A stretch of 33,035 bases of DNA, from NCBI GenBank assembly GCA_025055595.1, contig JANWWU010000006.1, positions 1 through 33,035 of the forward strand. The letters are read 5' to 3'. The notes beneath the pieces were generated by a model. It ran no database searches. It was not told where the DNA came from and saw nothing but the letters and a program-made list of their open reading frames with translations. Of this stretch, positions 16,930 to 26,471 are shown piece by piece. The translations under genes were made by a program, and so were the position numbers. The stretch's first letter is position 1, and each line of letters starts with the position of its first letter. The DNA comes from Planctomycetota bacterium (GTDB taxonomy: Bacteria > Planctomycetota > UBA11346).

Positions 16930-18120
16930 ATGCCGCAGCCGCTGCCGCCCTGCCCCCACCTCGCGCAGAACTATGCGCGCCAGCCCGTCCGCTTCGTCCG
17001 CGGCCAGGGCGTGTGGCTCTACGACGAGCAGGGCCGGGCCTACCTCGACGGCTTCGCTGGCGTCGCGGTCAGCTGCCTCGGCCACGCGCACCCGGCGCTG
17101 GTGCGCGCGATCAGCGAGCAGGCCGCCACCCTGCTGCACACCAGCAACCACTATCACCACCCGCTGCAGGAGCGGCTGGCCGAGCGCCTGGCCCGGCTCT
17201 CCGGCCTGCCGCGCGCCTTCTTCTGCAACAGCGGCACCGAGGCCAACGAGGCGGCGCTCAAGCTCGCCCGCCTGTGGAGCCGGGCCCAGGGCGGCAGCCG
17301 ACCGCGGCTGCTCGCCTGCGAGGGCTCGTTCCACGGCCGCACGCTCGGCTCGCTGGCGCTGACCCACACCCCGAAGTACCGCGAGCCCTTCGCACCGCTG
17401 CCCGCGGTCGACTTCGTGCCCTTCGGCGACGCCGAGGCCCTGGCGCGGGCGATCGACGCGCGCGTCGCCGCAGTGTTCGTCGAGCCGATCCAGGGCGAGG
17501 GCGGGGTGCGCGTGCCGCCGCCGGGATATCTGGCGCGGGTGCGCGAGCTGTGCACGCAGCACGGCGCGCTGCTCGTCGCCGACGAAGTGCAGACCGGCAT
17601 CGGCCGCACCGGCCGGATGTTCGCCTGCGAGCACGAGGGCGTGCGGCCCGATGTCCTGTGCCTGGCCAAGGGCCTCGGCGGCGGGGTGCCGATCGGCGCC
17701 GTCCTCATGCAGGAGGAGGTGGCGGCCCTGCTCGGCCCGGGTCTGCACGGCACGACCTTCGGCGGCAACCAGCTCGCCTGCGCGGCGGCGCTCGCCGTAC
17801 TCGCGGTCGTCGATGATCCGGCGCTGCTGGCGGCGGTGCGCGCGCACGGCGAGCGCTTGCGACGGCGCCTGGCCGAGATCTTCCCGGAGGCGCTGGCGGT
17901 GCGCGGCCAGGGCCTGCTGATCGGCGTGCAGCTGCCCTACGACCCGGCGCCGCTGATCGCTGCCGGCCTCGACCACGGCGTCGTCGTCGGACCGGCGGCC
18001 GGCCAGGTCCTGCGCCTGGCGCCGCCGCTGATCATCAGCGCCGCCGAGTGCGACGAGCTGTGCGCGCGGCTGGCGGCGGCGCGCGCCGCGCTCGACGGCG
18101 CGCGCGCTGCGGCCGGCTAG
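16930..18120 (+). CDS. argD: Acetylornithine aminotransferase
   Basis: Class-III aminotransferase: '[18 protein letters not shown]', '[14 protein letters not shown]', '[20 protein letters not shown]', '[14 protein letters not shown]', '[18 protein letters not shown]'. Confidence 0.92.
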   Translation: MPQPLPPCPHLAQNYARQPVRFVRGQGVWLYDEQGRAYLDGFAGVAVSCLGHAHPALVRAISEQAATLLHTSNHYHHPLQERLAERLARLSGLPRAFFCNSGTEANEAALKLARLWSRAQGGSRPRLLACEGSFHGRTLGSLALTHTPKYREPFAPLPAVDFVPFGDAEALARAIDARVAAVFVEPIQGEGGVRVPPPGYLARVRELCTQHGALLVADEVQTGIGRTGRMFACEHEGVRPDVLCLAKGLGGGVPIGAVLMQEEVAALLGPGLHGTTFGGNQLACAAALAVLAVVDDPALLAAVRAHGERLRRRLAEIFPEALAVRGQGLLIGVQLPYDPAPLIAAGLDHGVVVGPAAGQVLRLAPPLIISAAECDELCARLAAARAALDGARAAAG

Positions 18121-18196
18121 CCGCCGGCCGCGGCGCATTCGCTGCTGGCGTCGGGTCAGGGGGGCTTATGTTCAGCCCTTTCATCGAAGGAACCGC

Positions 18197-18916
18197 ATGC
18201 CCCGCAGCCTGCTCGCCCTCGTTCTCGCCCTGCCGTTGTGCGCTGGCGACCCCGAACCGCTGACCCTGCCGCCGCCGGCGACGACCGAGGCGACGGCTGC
18301 AGCCCGCGACCTGCGGCAGCAGGTCAGCTACCTGATCGGCATCCGCATCAAGCAGATCATCGACGAGGCGGTCAACGAGGGCGACTTCGATCGTGCGGCG
18401 CTGCTTGCCGGCCTGCGCGACGCCGAGGCCGGCACCGCGGTCGTCCCGTCGGTCGAGGAGCAGCAGCGGCTCTTCGCCGCCTATGAGCAGGAGCTGGCGG
18501 CCCGCAAGCAGGCGGCCGCCGACGGACGGCAGGCCGATAACGCCGCCTACCTCGCCGAGCACGGCAAGCAGCCGGGCGTGATCACGACCGCGAGCGGCCT
18601 GCAGTACGAGGTGCTCAAGCGCGGCCCGGAGGGCGGAAAACGGCCGTCCGCGACCAGCACGGTGCGCGTGCACTACGTCGGCACCAAGCGCGACGGCACG
18701 GTGTTCGACAGCAGCCGGGCGCGCGGCAAGCCCGCGGAGTTCCCGCTCAACGGCGTGATCAAGGGCTGGACCGAGGGCCTGCAGCTGATGCGCGAGGGCG
18801 ATGTCTTCCGTTTCACCATCCCGAGCGACCTGGCCTACGGCGCGCATGCCCCGCCGAGCATCGGCCCCGATCAGATCCTGATCTTCGAGGTCGAGCTGCT
18901 CAAGGTGCTGAACTGA
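18197..18916 (+). CDS. FKBP-type peptidyl-prolyl cis-trans isomerase (Mip/FkpA-like, exported)
   Basis: Signal peptide; 'VRVHYVGTKRDGTVFDSS...GKPAEFPLNGVIKGWTEGLQLMREGDVFRFTIPSDLAYG'. Confidence 0.93.
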   Translation: MPRSLLALVLALPLCAGDPEPLTLPPPATTEATAAARDLRQQVSYLIGIRIKQIIDEAVNEGDFDRAALLAGLRDAEAGTAVVPSVEEQQRLFAAYEQELAARKQAAADGRQADNAAYLAEHGKQPGVITTASGLQYEVLKRGPEGGKRPSATSTVRVHYVGTKRDGTVFDSSRARGKPAEFPLNGVIKGWTEGLQLMREGDVFRFTIPSDLAYGAHAPPSIGPDQILIFEVELLKVLN

Positions 18917-18931
18917 GCCGACGGGTGCGCG

Positions 18932-20206
18932 GTGGCGGCCGCGGCGCGCGCGCGCTGGTGGTTCCTCGTCCTCGGTGCCGTGCAGGCCTTGGGCCTGCCG
19001 CTGCTGGCGCTGGCCCTGCTGCACCGCCTCTGGGTGCGCCGGCGCGCCCTGCTCGGCTGCGCCGCCAAGCTCCGCGGCGAGGCCCCGCCCTGCCGCGACC
19101 GCCCGCTCGTCGTCCACGGGGTCTCGCTCGGCGAGGTCGCGCTGCTGGGGCCCCTGCTGCCGCAGCTGCCGGCGCCGCGCCTGCTCACCACGACGACCGA
19201 GACCGGCTGGCAGGGTCTAGCGCGCTATGCCGGCGAGCGGCGCGCGTTCTGGCCCTTCGATCTGCCGTGGGCGGTCGCGCGCTTCCTGCGCCGCACGCGG
19301 CCGCGCGCGATCGTCCTGCTCGAGGCCGAGCTGTGGCCGCTGATGCTGCTGGCGGCGCGTGCTCGCGGCGTGCCGGTGATCGTGCTCAACGCCCGGCTCA
19401 GCGAGCGCAGCTTCCGGCGCTGGTCGCGCCTGCGTCCGCTGGCGAAGCGCCTGATCGGGTCGCTCTCCCTGGTCGTCGCCCAGGACGCAGCGTACGCCGC
19501 GCGCTTCGCCGCGCTCGGCGTGCCGCGCGCCCGCGTCGCGGTCGCCGGCTCGCTCAAGGCCGACATGGTGCGCGTCGCCGAGCCGGCGGCGGTGCGCGCC
19601 GAAGCCGAGCGCCTCGCCCTGGCCGAGGCTCCGCCCTTCCTCATCGCCTCGACCAGCGAACCAGAAGAGGAGCCGCTGATCGCCGCCTGGCGCGCCCATG
19701 CCCGCCACTGGCCGCTGCTCATCGTGCCGCGCCACCCCGAGCGCGGCGCGGCGCTGCTGCAGCTCTGCCAGCGCCTCGGGGTCGCGGCGCGCCGCTCGAG
19801 CCTCGCCGCGGCCGGCGCCGGCGACGCGATCATCGTCGACGAGATCGGACGCCTCGCCGCGCTCTACGGCTGGTGCGCGCTGCACAACGGGATCGCGATC
19901 GTCGGCGGCTCCCTCGGCAGCGGCCGCGGCGGGCAGAACATGCTCGAGGCCGCCGCCGCCGGCTGCTGCACGGTCGTCGGCTGGGACACCCGCGCCCAGC
20001 CCGAGCCGATGCGCCTGCTGCGCGCGGCGCAGGCCATCGTCGAGCTCGCGCCAGCGACCCTCGCCGAGCAGCTGGCGGCGCTGGTCGCGGACGGCGCGCG
20101 CCGCCGCGCCCTCGGTCGGGCGGCCTGCCGGGCCTGGCAGGAGGGCCGTGGCGCGCTGGCGCGCACCCTTAGGATCCTCCGGCGGAGATCCGATCTTTGC
20201 CGCTGA
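18932..20206 (+). CDS. kdtA: 3-deoxy-D-manno-octulosonic acid transferase
   Basis: 'VVHGVSLGEVALLGPLL', 'TTTTETGW', 'FWPFDLPWAVARFLRRTRPRAIVLLEAELWP', 'GGSLGSGRGGQNMLEAAAAG'. GTG start. Confidence 0.92.
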   Translation: MAAAARARWWFLVLGAVQALGLPLLALALLHRLWVRRRALLGCAAKLRGEAPPCRDRPLVVHGVSLGEVALLGPLLPQLPAPRLLTTTTETGWQGLARYAGERRAFWPFDLPWAVARFLRRTRPRAIVLLEAELWPLMLLAARARGVPVIVLNARLSERSFRRWSRLRPLAKRLIGSLSLVVAQDAAYAARFAALGVPRARVAVAGSLKADMVRVAEPAAVRAEAERLALAEAPPFLIASTSEPEEEPLIAAWRAHARHWPLLIVPRHPERGAALLQLCQRLGVAARRSSLAAAGAGDAIIVDEIGRLAALYGWCALHNGIAIVGGSLGSGRGGQNMLEAAAAGCCTVVGWDTRAQPEPMRLLRAAQAIVELAPATLAEQLAALVADGARRRALGRAACRAWQEGRGALARTLRILRRRSDLCR

Positions 20207-20508
20207 GCATCGAGCACGCGCTGGCAGCGCTCGCCGGCGTATCCGCCCTCGTCGTCCTCGCCAAGACCGCGGACCGCCTCAGCCGCATCCTCGCGGTCGT
20301 CCTCGTCCTCGCCTGCCTCGGCACCGCCCTCGGGCCGACGCTCAGCGGGCAGGGCTGGCGCGTCGACCTCGCCGCGGTCAGCTGGATCGTCGCCGCGATC
20401 CTCGGCCTCCTCGTCGCCTGGCGCTGCGGACGGCCGGCGCTCGCCGCGCTGATCATCGCCGGCAGCCTCCTCGGCTGCCTGCTCGAGCTCGGCGTCCTCG
20501 CCCGCTGA
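20197..20508 (+). CDS. Small integral membrane protein, unknown
   Basis: Overlaps kdtA end; ~3 hydrophobic segments; TTG start. Confidence 0.6.
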   Translation: MPLSIEHALAALAGVSALVVLAKTADRLSRILAVVLVLACLGTALGPTLSGQGWRVDLAAVSWIVAAILGLLVAWRCGRPALAALIIAGSLLGCLLELGVLAR

Positions 20509-20691
20509 TCAGGCCGCGGGCTGCCGCTCCCAGCGCGTCGGGATGCCGCGCTCGCGCCACACCTGGTTGTAGCGTTCGGCGTCGATCGCGCGCAGCAGGC
20601 GCGTCATCAGCACCTGGCCGTCGGCGAGGTGCACGAGGCGAAAGGGCATCGGCAGCAGCTGGGCATCGCCGGTACGGATGGTGTCGATCAT
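20509..20691 (-). CDS. Small hypothetical protein (60 aa)
   Basis: MIDTIRTGDAQLLPMPFRLVHLADGQVLMTRLLRAIDAERYNQVWRERGIPTRWERQPAA; abuts the convergent gene stop. Confidence 0.5.
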   Translation of the reverse strand: MIDTIRTGDAQLLPMPFRLVHLADGQVLMTRLLRAIDAERYNQVWRERGIPTRWERQPAA

Positions 20692-20756
20692 GTCGCAGTC
20701 CTCGACGGGCAGTGCCCGCTGCGCGGACTACGCCAACCCCATGCCAATCTCCGCGG

Positions 20757-23270
20757 CTAGCGTGGCCGCCCGGGCGGCGGGGGGCGGGCGTTGAGCGGGT
20801 CCTCCGGCCAGGCGTGCTTGGGGTAGCGGCCGCGCAGGTCCTTGCGCACCTGCGGGTAGGTGCGCTGCCAGAAGCCGGCGAGGTCGTCGGTGATCTGCTC
20901 GGGGCGGCCGTTGGGCGCCAGCAGGTGCAGCAGGACGCGGATCCGCCCGCCGGCGACGCACGGGGTCTCCCGGCAGCCGAACAGTTCCTGCAGGCGCACG
21001 GCGAGCACCGGCGGGCGCTGCGGGTCGCCGTAGTCGAGGCGGACGCGCGCCCCGCTCGGCACGGCGAGGCGGTCCGGGGCCAGCTCGTCGAGGGCCTGCA
21101 GCCCGGCGTGGCCGAGCAGGCCGCGCAGCCAGGCCTCCCAGGGCAGGGCTTCGAGTTCGGCGCGGCTGCGCTTGCCGGCCGCCGCCGTGCGCAGCAGCTG
21201 CGCGAGGTCGGGCAGCGGCGGCGCGCGCTCGGGACACTGGGCGGCGAGCCAGCGCCAGCGCGCGAGCAGGCGCGCGGCCTCCGGATCGCGGCCGATCACC
21301 GCCTCGGCCTGCGGCGCCAGGTGCTCGGCGAGGCAGTCGGCGACCGCTTGCGGATCGGCTTCGGCGCCGGGGTGGGCGGCGAGCAGCAGGTCGTCCCACC
21401 ACCAGCCGGCGAGGGACTCGACCCGCTGGCGGCCCTCGTCCCAGCTCAGCTGGTCGCGGCGCTGGCGCCGCCCGGGATGGACGGCATCGAGGTCCTGCTC
21501 GTCGACCGCGCAGGCCAGGCGCACCGCCACCGCCGCCCTGCCGGGGGCGCTGAGGCCCTGCACGGCGAGCGCGAGGAACAGCCGCTCGCGTTCCTGCCCG
21601 CGACGCGCGGCGAGCGCGCTGCCGGCGAGCTCGACGGCGATGCCGCCGACCATCTGTGCGCGGTCGCTGTCGGGCGCGCGGCGCACGCAGAGGCGGTCCG
21701 GCCAGGCGGAGAGGCAGAGCCTGGCGATCGTGCGGTGCTCGGTGGTCTCCGGCGGACCTTCGGTGCCGCCGGCCAGGCGCAGGAAGTCGGGCAGCAGGCG
21801 GCGCGCCTCCTGCACCGCGGCGTGGTCGACCCCGGGCTGGCGCGGGGCCCGGTCGAGCAGCTCGAGGCGGTCGAGGACATCGTTCGGCGCGGGGTCGGGC
21901 GGCGGCTCGCCGCGCTGCGGCGGGCGGCGCAGATCGCGGCCGGCGAGGACGGCGGCGAGCCGCGCCGCCAGCCGCGGCAGGCCGGCGTCGGCGCCGGCGA
22001 GCAGCAGGCGGGCGACCCGCGGATGCGCGGGCACCGCGCACAGGCGTTCGCCGAGCGCGGTCAGCGGGCCGTGGCGGCCGGAGCAGGCGCCGAGCAGGTC
22101 GAGCAGCCGCTCGCCGGCCTCCAGGCGCTCCGGCTCGGGGGCCTCGAACCAGGGGAAGCGGCGGGCATCGGCGCCGTGCAGGCGCTTGATCGCCAGCAGC
22201 AACGGCGCGAGATCGACGCGGCGCACCTCCGGCTCCAGCGTCTCCGGCATCCGCGCCTGGACGAGCGGCGACCACAGGCGCAGGCAGCGTCCCGGCGCGC
22301 TGCGGCCGGCGCGGCCGGCGCGCTGGGCAGCGGCGGCGCGCGAGCAGGGCTCGAGGCTGAGGTCGTCGATGCCGCGCGCGGGGTCGAAGCGGTTGACGCG
22401 CTGCAGGCCGCTGTCGATCACGGTGCGGATGCCGGGGATGGTCAGCGAGGTCTCGGCGACATTGGTCGCCAGCACCACCTTGCGGCGCGCCGCGGGGGCG
22501 AGCGCCGCCTCCTGGTCTTCTGGCGGCAGGCCGCCGTGCAGCGGCAGGACGGCGAGGTCGTCGCGGTCGGCGAGGGCGGCGGCGCAGGCCGCGATCTCGC
22601 CGGCTCCCGGCAGGAAGACGAGCAGGTCGCCGGCTTCCGGCCGCGCCGCCTCGCGCAGCACGGCGCTGCGCACGCGCTCCGGCAGGCTGCGCAGGTCGCC
22701 GGCCGGACCCTCGACGATCTGCACCGGGAAGCGCGGGGCGCTGACGCTGATCACCGCGCAGTCCTCGAGGTAGGCGGCGAGCGGCGCGGGGTCGAGGGTG
22801 GCGCTCATGACGACGAGGCGCAGCTCGGGGCGCAGGCCGCGCAGCACGCGCCCGCACCACGCCACGGCGAGATCGCTGTGCAGGCTGCGCTCGTGGAACT
22901 CGTCGAGGATCACGCAGCCGACGCCCGCCAGCAGCGGATCCTCGAGCAGGCGACGGGTGAGCAGGCCCTCGGTGATCACCCACAGGCGGGTGCGCGGGCC
23001 GCCGACCCGCTCGTGGCGCACGGCGTAGCCGACGCCCTCGCCGAGACGCTCGCCGAGCTCGGCGGCGAGCCGCGCCGCCAGGCTGCGCGCGGCGATGCGC
23101 CGCGGCTGCAACAGCAGGATGCTGCCCTCGACGAGCGGCAGCAGCGCCGGCGGCACGCGCGTGCTCTTGCCGGCCCCCGGGTCGGCGACGAGCACGGTCG
23201 CAGGGCGCTGGCGGACGGCCTCGACGATCGCCGGCAGATGGGCGTCGATCGGCAGCGGGTCGCGGCTCAC
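20757..23270 (-). CDS. hrpB: ATP-dependent RNA helicase HrpB
   Basis: DEAH-type: 'LVADPGAGKSTRVP', 'LLLQPRRIAARSLAARLAAELGE', 'ILDEFHERSLHSDLA', 'MSATLDP', 'VLATNVAETSLTIPGIRTVIDSGLQR', 'QRAGRAGRSAPGRCLRLWS'. GTG start at 23270 overlaps the purN stop by 4 nt. Confidence 0.94.
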   Translation of the reverse strand: MSRDPLPIDAHLPAIVEAVRQRPATVLVADPGAGKSTRVPPALLPLVEGSILLLQPRRIAARSLAARLAAELGERLGEGVGYAVRHERVGGPRTRLWVITEGLLTRRLLEDPLLAGVGCVILDEFHERSLHSDLAVAWCGRVLRGLRPELRLVVMSATLDPAPLAAYLEDCAVISVSAPRFPVQIVEGPAGDLRSLPERVRSAVLREAARPEAGDLLVFLPGAGEIAACAAALADRDDLAVLPLHGGLPPEDQEAALAPAARRKVVLATNVAETSLTIPGIRTVIDSGLQRVNRFDPARGIDDLSLEPCSRAAAAQRAGRAGRSAPGRCLRLWSPLVQARMPETLEPEVRRVDLAPLLLAIKRLHGADARRFPWFEAPEPERLEAGERLLDLLGACSGRHGPLTALGERLCAVPAHPRVARLLLAGADAGLPRLAARLAAVLAGRDLRRPPQRGEPPPDPAPNDVLDRLELLDRAPRQPGVDHAAVQEARRLLPDFLRLAGGTEGPPETTEHRTIARLCLSAWPDRLCVRRAPDSDRAQMVGGIAVELAGSALAARRGQERERLFLALAVQGLSAPGRAAVAVRLACAVDEQDLDAVHPGRRQRRDQLSWDEGRQRVESLAGWWWDDLLLAAHPGAEADPQAVADCLAEHLAPQAEAVIGRDPEAARLLARWRWLAAQCPERAPPLPDLAQLLRTAAAGKRSRAELEALPWEAWLRGLLGHAGLQALDELAPDRLAVPSGARVRLDYGDPQRPPVLAVRLQELFGCRETPCVAGGRIRVLLHLLAPNGRPEQITDDLAGFWQRTYPQVRKDLRGRYPKHAWPEDPLNARPPPPGRPR

Positions 23271-23818
23271 GGCTCGGCGAGCAAGCGGGCGAGGACGCGC
23301 GGGTAGAGCTCGCGCTCGGCGGCCTGCACGCGCGCCGCCAGCGTCTCCGGGGTGTCGCCGGGCTGCACGCGCACCGCCTCCTGATCGATGATCGGGCCGC
23401 TGTCGTAGGCGCCCTGTACGAAGTGCACGGTGCAGCCGGTGATCTTGCAGCCGGCGGCGAGCACCGCGCGGTGCACGCGCAGGCCGTACATCCCCTTGCC
23501 ACCGAAGGCCGGCAGCAGGCTCGGATGGATGTTGACGGTGCGCCCGGCCCAGGGCGGCGGCGGGTCCCAGTAGCGCAGCCAGCCGCACATCGCCACCCAC
23601 TCCGCGCCGTGCTCGGCCAGCGCCGGCGCGGGGTCGCCGGCGACGACGCAGGGATGGCCGAGGCGCGCGGCGCGGGCGATGCCGCCGGCGTCGGGGCGGC
23701 TGGCGACGACGACGCAGATCTCCGCGGGGATCGTGCCGTCGGCGCAGCGCTCAGCGAGGTTCTCGTAGGTCGAGCCGGAGCCCGAGAGCAGGATGCCGAG
23801 GCGGCGGCGGGCGGGCAT
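23267..23818 (-). CDS. purN: Phosphoribosylglycinamide formyltransferase
   Basis: 'LGILLSGSGSTYENL', 'VNIHPSLLPAFGGKGMYGLRVHRAVLAAG', 'TGCTVHFVQGAYDSGPIIDQEAV'. Alternative start at 23860. Confidence 0.93.
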   Translation of the reverse strand: MPARRRLGILLSGSGSTYENLAERCADGTIPAEICVVVASRPDAGGIARAARLGHPCVVAGDPAPALAEHGAEWVAMCGWLRYWDPPPPWAGRTVNIHPSLLPAFGGKGMYGLRVHRAVLAAGCKITGCTVHFVQGAYDSGPIIDQEAVRVQPGDTPETLAARVQAAERELYPRVLARLLAEP

Positions 23819-23856
23819 GGCGGCATGCTCGCGCGCTGCTGCGGGCGGCAAGGCGC

Positions 23857-25173
23857 TCACGAGCGGTAGTCGGCGTTCTCGGTGATGTATTCGTGGCTGC
23901 GGTCGGCGCCGAGCACCGTCGCCTCGGCCTCGCCGAGGCCGAGGTCGGCCGCGATCTCGACCGCGCGCTCATGCGGCGGCCAGGAGATCGGCGGGCGGAA
24001 GCGCAGGCCCTCGGCGGGCGGCGCGCTGGCATACAGCTCGGCCTGCCGCAGATGGGCATGCAGCGCCGCCTCCTTGTCGCGGTCGAGGCGGAAGGCGCCG
24101 TCGCGATAGACGACGATGCCGCCGATCTCCACGCTGAGCCGCGCGAGGTCGATCCCGAGCTGCGGCGCGACCTTGCCGAGGGCGGCGACGATGCGCCCGA
24201 CATTCGGATCGTTGCCGAGCATCGCGCACTGCACGAGCGGGCTGTTGGCGACCGCCTTGCCGAGCGCGACCGCGACGCCCTCGCTCGGCGCGCCGCGCAC
24301 GCGGATGCGCAGGACATGGTGCACGCCCTCGCCGTTGCGGACGATGTCCTCGGCGAGGTCGCCGCAGACCCGCAGCAGGGCGGTGCGGAAGGCCGCGCGC
24401 TCGGGCCTGCCGCCCAGGCCGCTGCTCCAGGCGACGACCATGTCGCTGGTCGAGGTGTCGCTGTCGATCGTCAGGCGGTTGAAGGAGCGCTCGACGGCCC
24501 AGGCGAGGTCGGCGCGCAGCGCCTCGCGCTCGATGGCGAGGTCGCTGAGCACGAAGACCAGCATGGTCGCGAGGTTCGGCTCGATCATGCCCGCGCCCTT
24601 GGCGATGCCGACGATGCTGCCCTCCGGCAGATCGGCGCGGCGGATCTTGGGGTAGAGATCGGTGGTGCAGATGCCCTCGGCGGCGGGCAGGATGCCCTGC
24701 GCCGCGCTCAGCGCGGCCACCGCCTCCGGCAGGGCGGCGAGCATCGCCGACAGCGGCAGCTTCCAGCCGATGACGCCGGTCGATGCCGGCAGCACCGCGC
24801 TCTCCGGGATGCCGAGCAGGCGCGCGGTCGCGGCGCACACCGCCTCGCAGTCGGCGACCCCGCCGGGGGCCCCGACATTGCTGACCTTGTTGTTGATCAC
24901 CAGGGCGCCGAGCGCCGGCGCGGCGAGGCGCTGGCGGCCGACGATGATCGGGGCCCCGGGGCAGGCGTTGCGCGTGAACAGGGCGGCGAAGGCCGGCGTC
25001 GGCTGGGCGGCGGCGATCAGGGTCAGCGTCATCTGCGCGCGCTTCGGGGCCTCCGCCGGCTCGAAGGCGAAGCGCGTGACGCCGACGCGGAAGCCGCGCG
25101 GCAGGGCGGCCTGCGCGGCGAGCCAGGCGCGGTGCTCGGCCTGGCTGCGGAAGACGAGGTCGGTGCTCGGCAT
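23857..25173 (-). CDS. argJ: Glutamate N-acetyltransferase / amino-acid acetyltransferase
   Basis: 'VINNKVSNVGAPGGVADCEAV', 'ASTGVIGWKLP', 'GMIEPNLATMLVFVLSDL', 'RLTIDSDTSTSDMV', 'NSPLVQCAMLGNDPNVGRI'. Confidence 0.95.
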   Translation of the reverse strand: MPSTDLVFRSQAEHRAWLAAQAALPRGFRVGVTRFAFEPAEAPKRAQMTLTLIAAAQPTPAFAALFTRNACPGAPIIVGRQRLAAPALGALVINNKVSNVGAPGGVADCEAVCAATARLLGIPESAVLPASTGVIGWKLPLSAMLAALPEAVAALSAAQGILPAAEGICTTDLYPKIRRADLPEGSIVGIAKGAGMIEPNLATMLVFVLSDLAIEREALRADLAWAVERSFNRLTIDSDTSTSDMVVAWSSGLGGRPERAAFRTALLRVCGDLAEDIVRNGEGVHHVLRIRVRGAPSEGVAVALGKAVANSPLVQCAMLGNDPNVGRIVAALGKVAPQLGIDLARLSVEIGGIVVYRDGAFRLDRDKEAALHAHLRQAELYASAPPAEGLRFRPPISWPPHERAVEIAADLGLGEAEATVLGADRSHEYITENADYRS

Positions 25174-25208
25174 GGCCGCATGCTCGCGACCCTGGTCGGC
25201 GCGGGAAG

Positions 25209-26471
25209 TCAGCGCTCTGGCGCCGTCTCGGCGAGCCAGCGCCAGAGCGCGCGGGCGTGGCCGTCATCGGGCTGCTCGGCGAGGTGGCGGTCGAGCAGGG
25301 CGCGGGCCTCGTCGCGCCGCTGCTGACGCAGGCAGAGCGCGATCAGGCGCAGGCGGGCGGCCGGCGCCGCCTGGCCGCCGCCGGCCAGCGTCTGGCGGTA
25401 CAGCGCTTCGGCCCGCGGCGCCTCGCCAGCCTCCTCGGCGAACTGCCCGGCCCAGACGAGGACGGCGGGATCGTCCTCGCCGAGCTCGAGCAGGGCCGCG
25501 ATCGCGGCCTGCGCCGCGGCGCGCTCGCCGGCGCGCAGCGCGGCCTGCGCCGCCAGGCGGTGATGGACCCGCCCGCGCTGCGCGCTCGGCACGGCCTCGA
25601 GCCACTGGCGCGCCAGCGGCACCTCGTCGCTCGCCAGCGCCAGCTCTGCGGCCCAGGCGAGCAGGGCGGGGTCGGCGGCGGCTGGCTCGCTGAGCAGGGG
25701 ACGGAGGGTGGCGAGGGCGGCGAGCGCCTGGCCGGCGGCCCACTGCCGGCTCGCCAGCTGCCGGCGCAGCTCGGCGTCGGCCGGCGCGCAGGCCAGCGCG
25801 GCTTCCAGAGCGGCGCGCGCCTCGGCATCGTTGCCGAGCCGCTCCGCAGCCCAGGCCAGGGCGCGCCACAGCTCGCTGTCATCGGGATCTGCGGCGAGCA
25901 GGGCGCGAGCGGCGCTCGCGGCCTCGGCCGCCTGCTCGGCGGCCAGCAGCAGCTGCAGCTCCAGGCGCCGCAGCCGGCGCTCGCTGGGGAAGCGCAGGAT
26001 GCCCTGCTGCACGGCCAGGGTCGCGAGCCGCCGGTCGCCGGCGCGCAGCGCGCATTCGGCGAGGAAGGCGAAGTGCTCGGCCTCCCCGTCGCCGCCGGCG
26101 AGCGCGGCGCTCGCTTCGGCGAGCGCGCTGCTCCAGGCGCCGCGCAGGGCCGCGCAGCGCGCCAGACCCCAGCGCGCCGCCCGCGCGGTGTGGGCGGCGG
26201 CGAGGGCGGCGCGAAAATCGCGCTCCGCCGCCGCCAGCGGCGCCGCCGGGTCCGCCGCCGCCAGCGCCAGCCGCCACTGCGCCTCGCCGCGGGCCAGCGC
26301 CAGCGCCGCCGGCAGCGGCGGCGGCCAGCGGTCGATCGCCTCCACGACCTCCTGCGGCGCGGCCTGGCGCAGGCGCGCGAGCAGGTCGCTGACCGCCGGT
26401 TCCTCGCCGGCGCGCAGGGCCAGGCAGACGGCAAGCGACAGCAGCCAGCGCCCGCTCACTGCAGCACCCAT
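25209..26471 (-). CDS. Exported TPR-repeat protein (TonB-cluster associated)
   Basis: Repeated TPR-like Ala/Leu helices ('ALLAADPDDSELWRALAWAAERLGNDAEARAALEAALACAPADAELRRQLA'); start ambiguous (ATG 26471 or GTG 26459). Confidence 0.8.
   Translation of the reverse strand: MGAAVSGRWLLSLAVCLALRAGEEPAVSDLLARLRQAAPQEVVEAIDRWPPPLPAALALARGEAQWRLALAAADPAAPLAAAERDFRAALAAAHTARAARWGLARCAALRGAWSSALAEASAALAGGDGEAEHFAFLAECALRAGDRRLATLAVQQGILRFPSERRLRRLELQLLLAAEQAAEAASAARALLAADPDDSELWRALAWAAERLGNDAEARAALEAALACAPADAELRRQLASRQWAAGQALAALATLRPLLSEPAAADPALLAWAAELALASDEVPLARQWLEAVPSAQRGRVHHRLAAQAALRAGERAAAQAAIAALLELGEDDPAVLVWAGQFAEEAGEAPRAEALYRQTLAGGGQAAPAARLRLIALCLRQQRRDEARALLDRHLAEQPDDGHARALWRWLAETAPER

Noticed and set aside
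15352-18138. 928-aa minus ORF as one protein
   Set aside because: Upstream part is antisense to argD; real CNNM start is at 16842.
19698-23306. 1202-aa plus-strand ORF
   Set aside because: Runs through kdtA (other frame) and antisense to hrpB; Arg/Ala-rich high-GC artefact.
20728-23826. 1032-aa minus ORF overlapping hrpB and purN
   Set aside because: Out of frame with both real genes; Pro/Arg/Ala-rich artefact.
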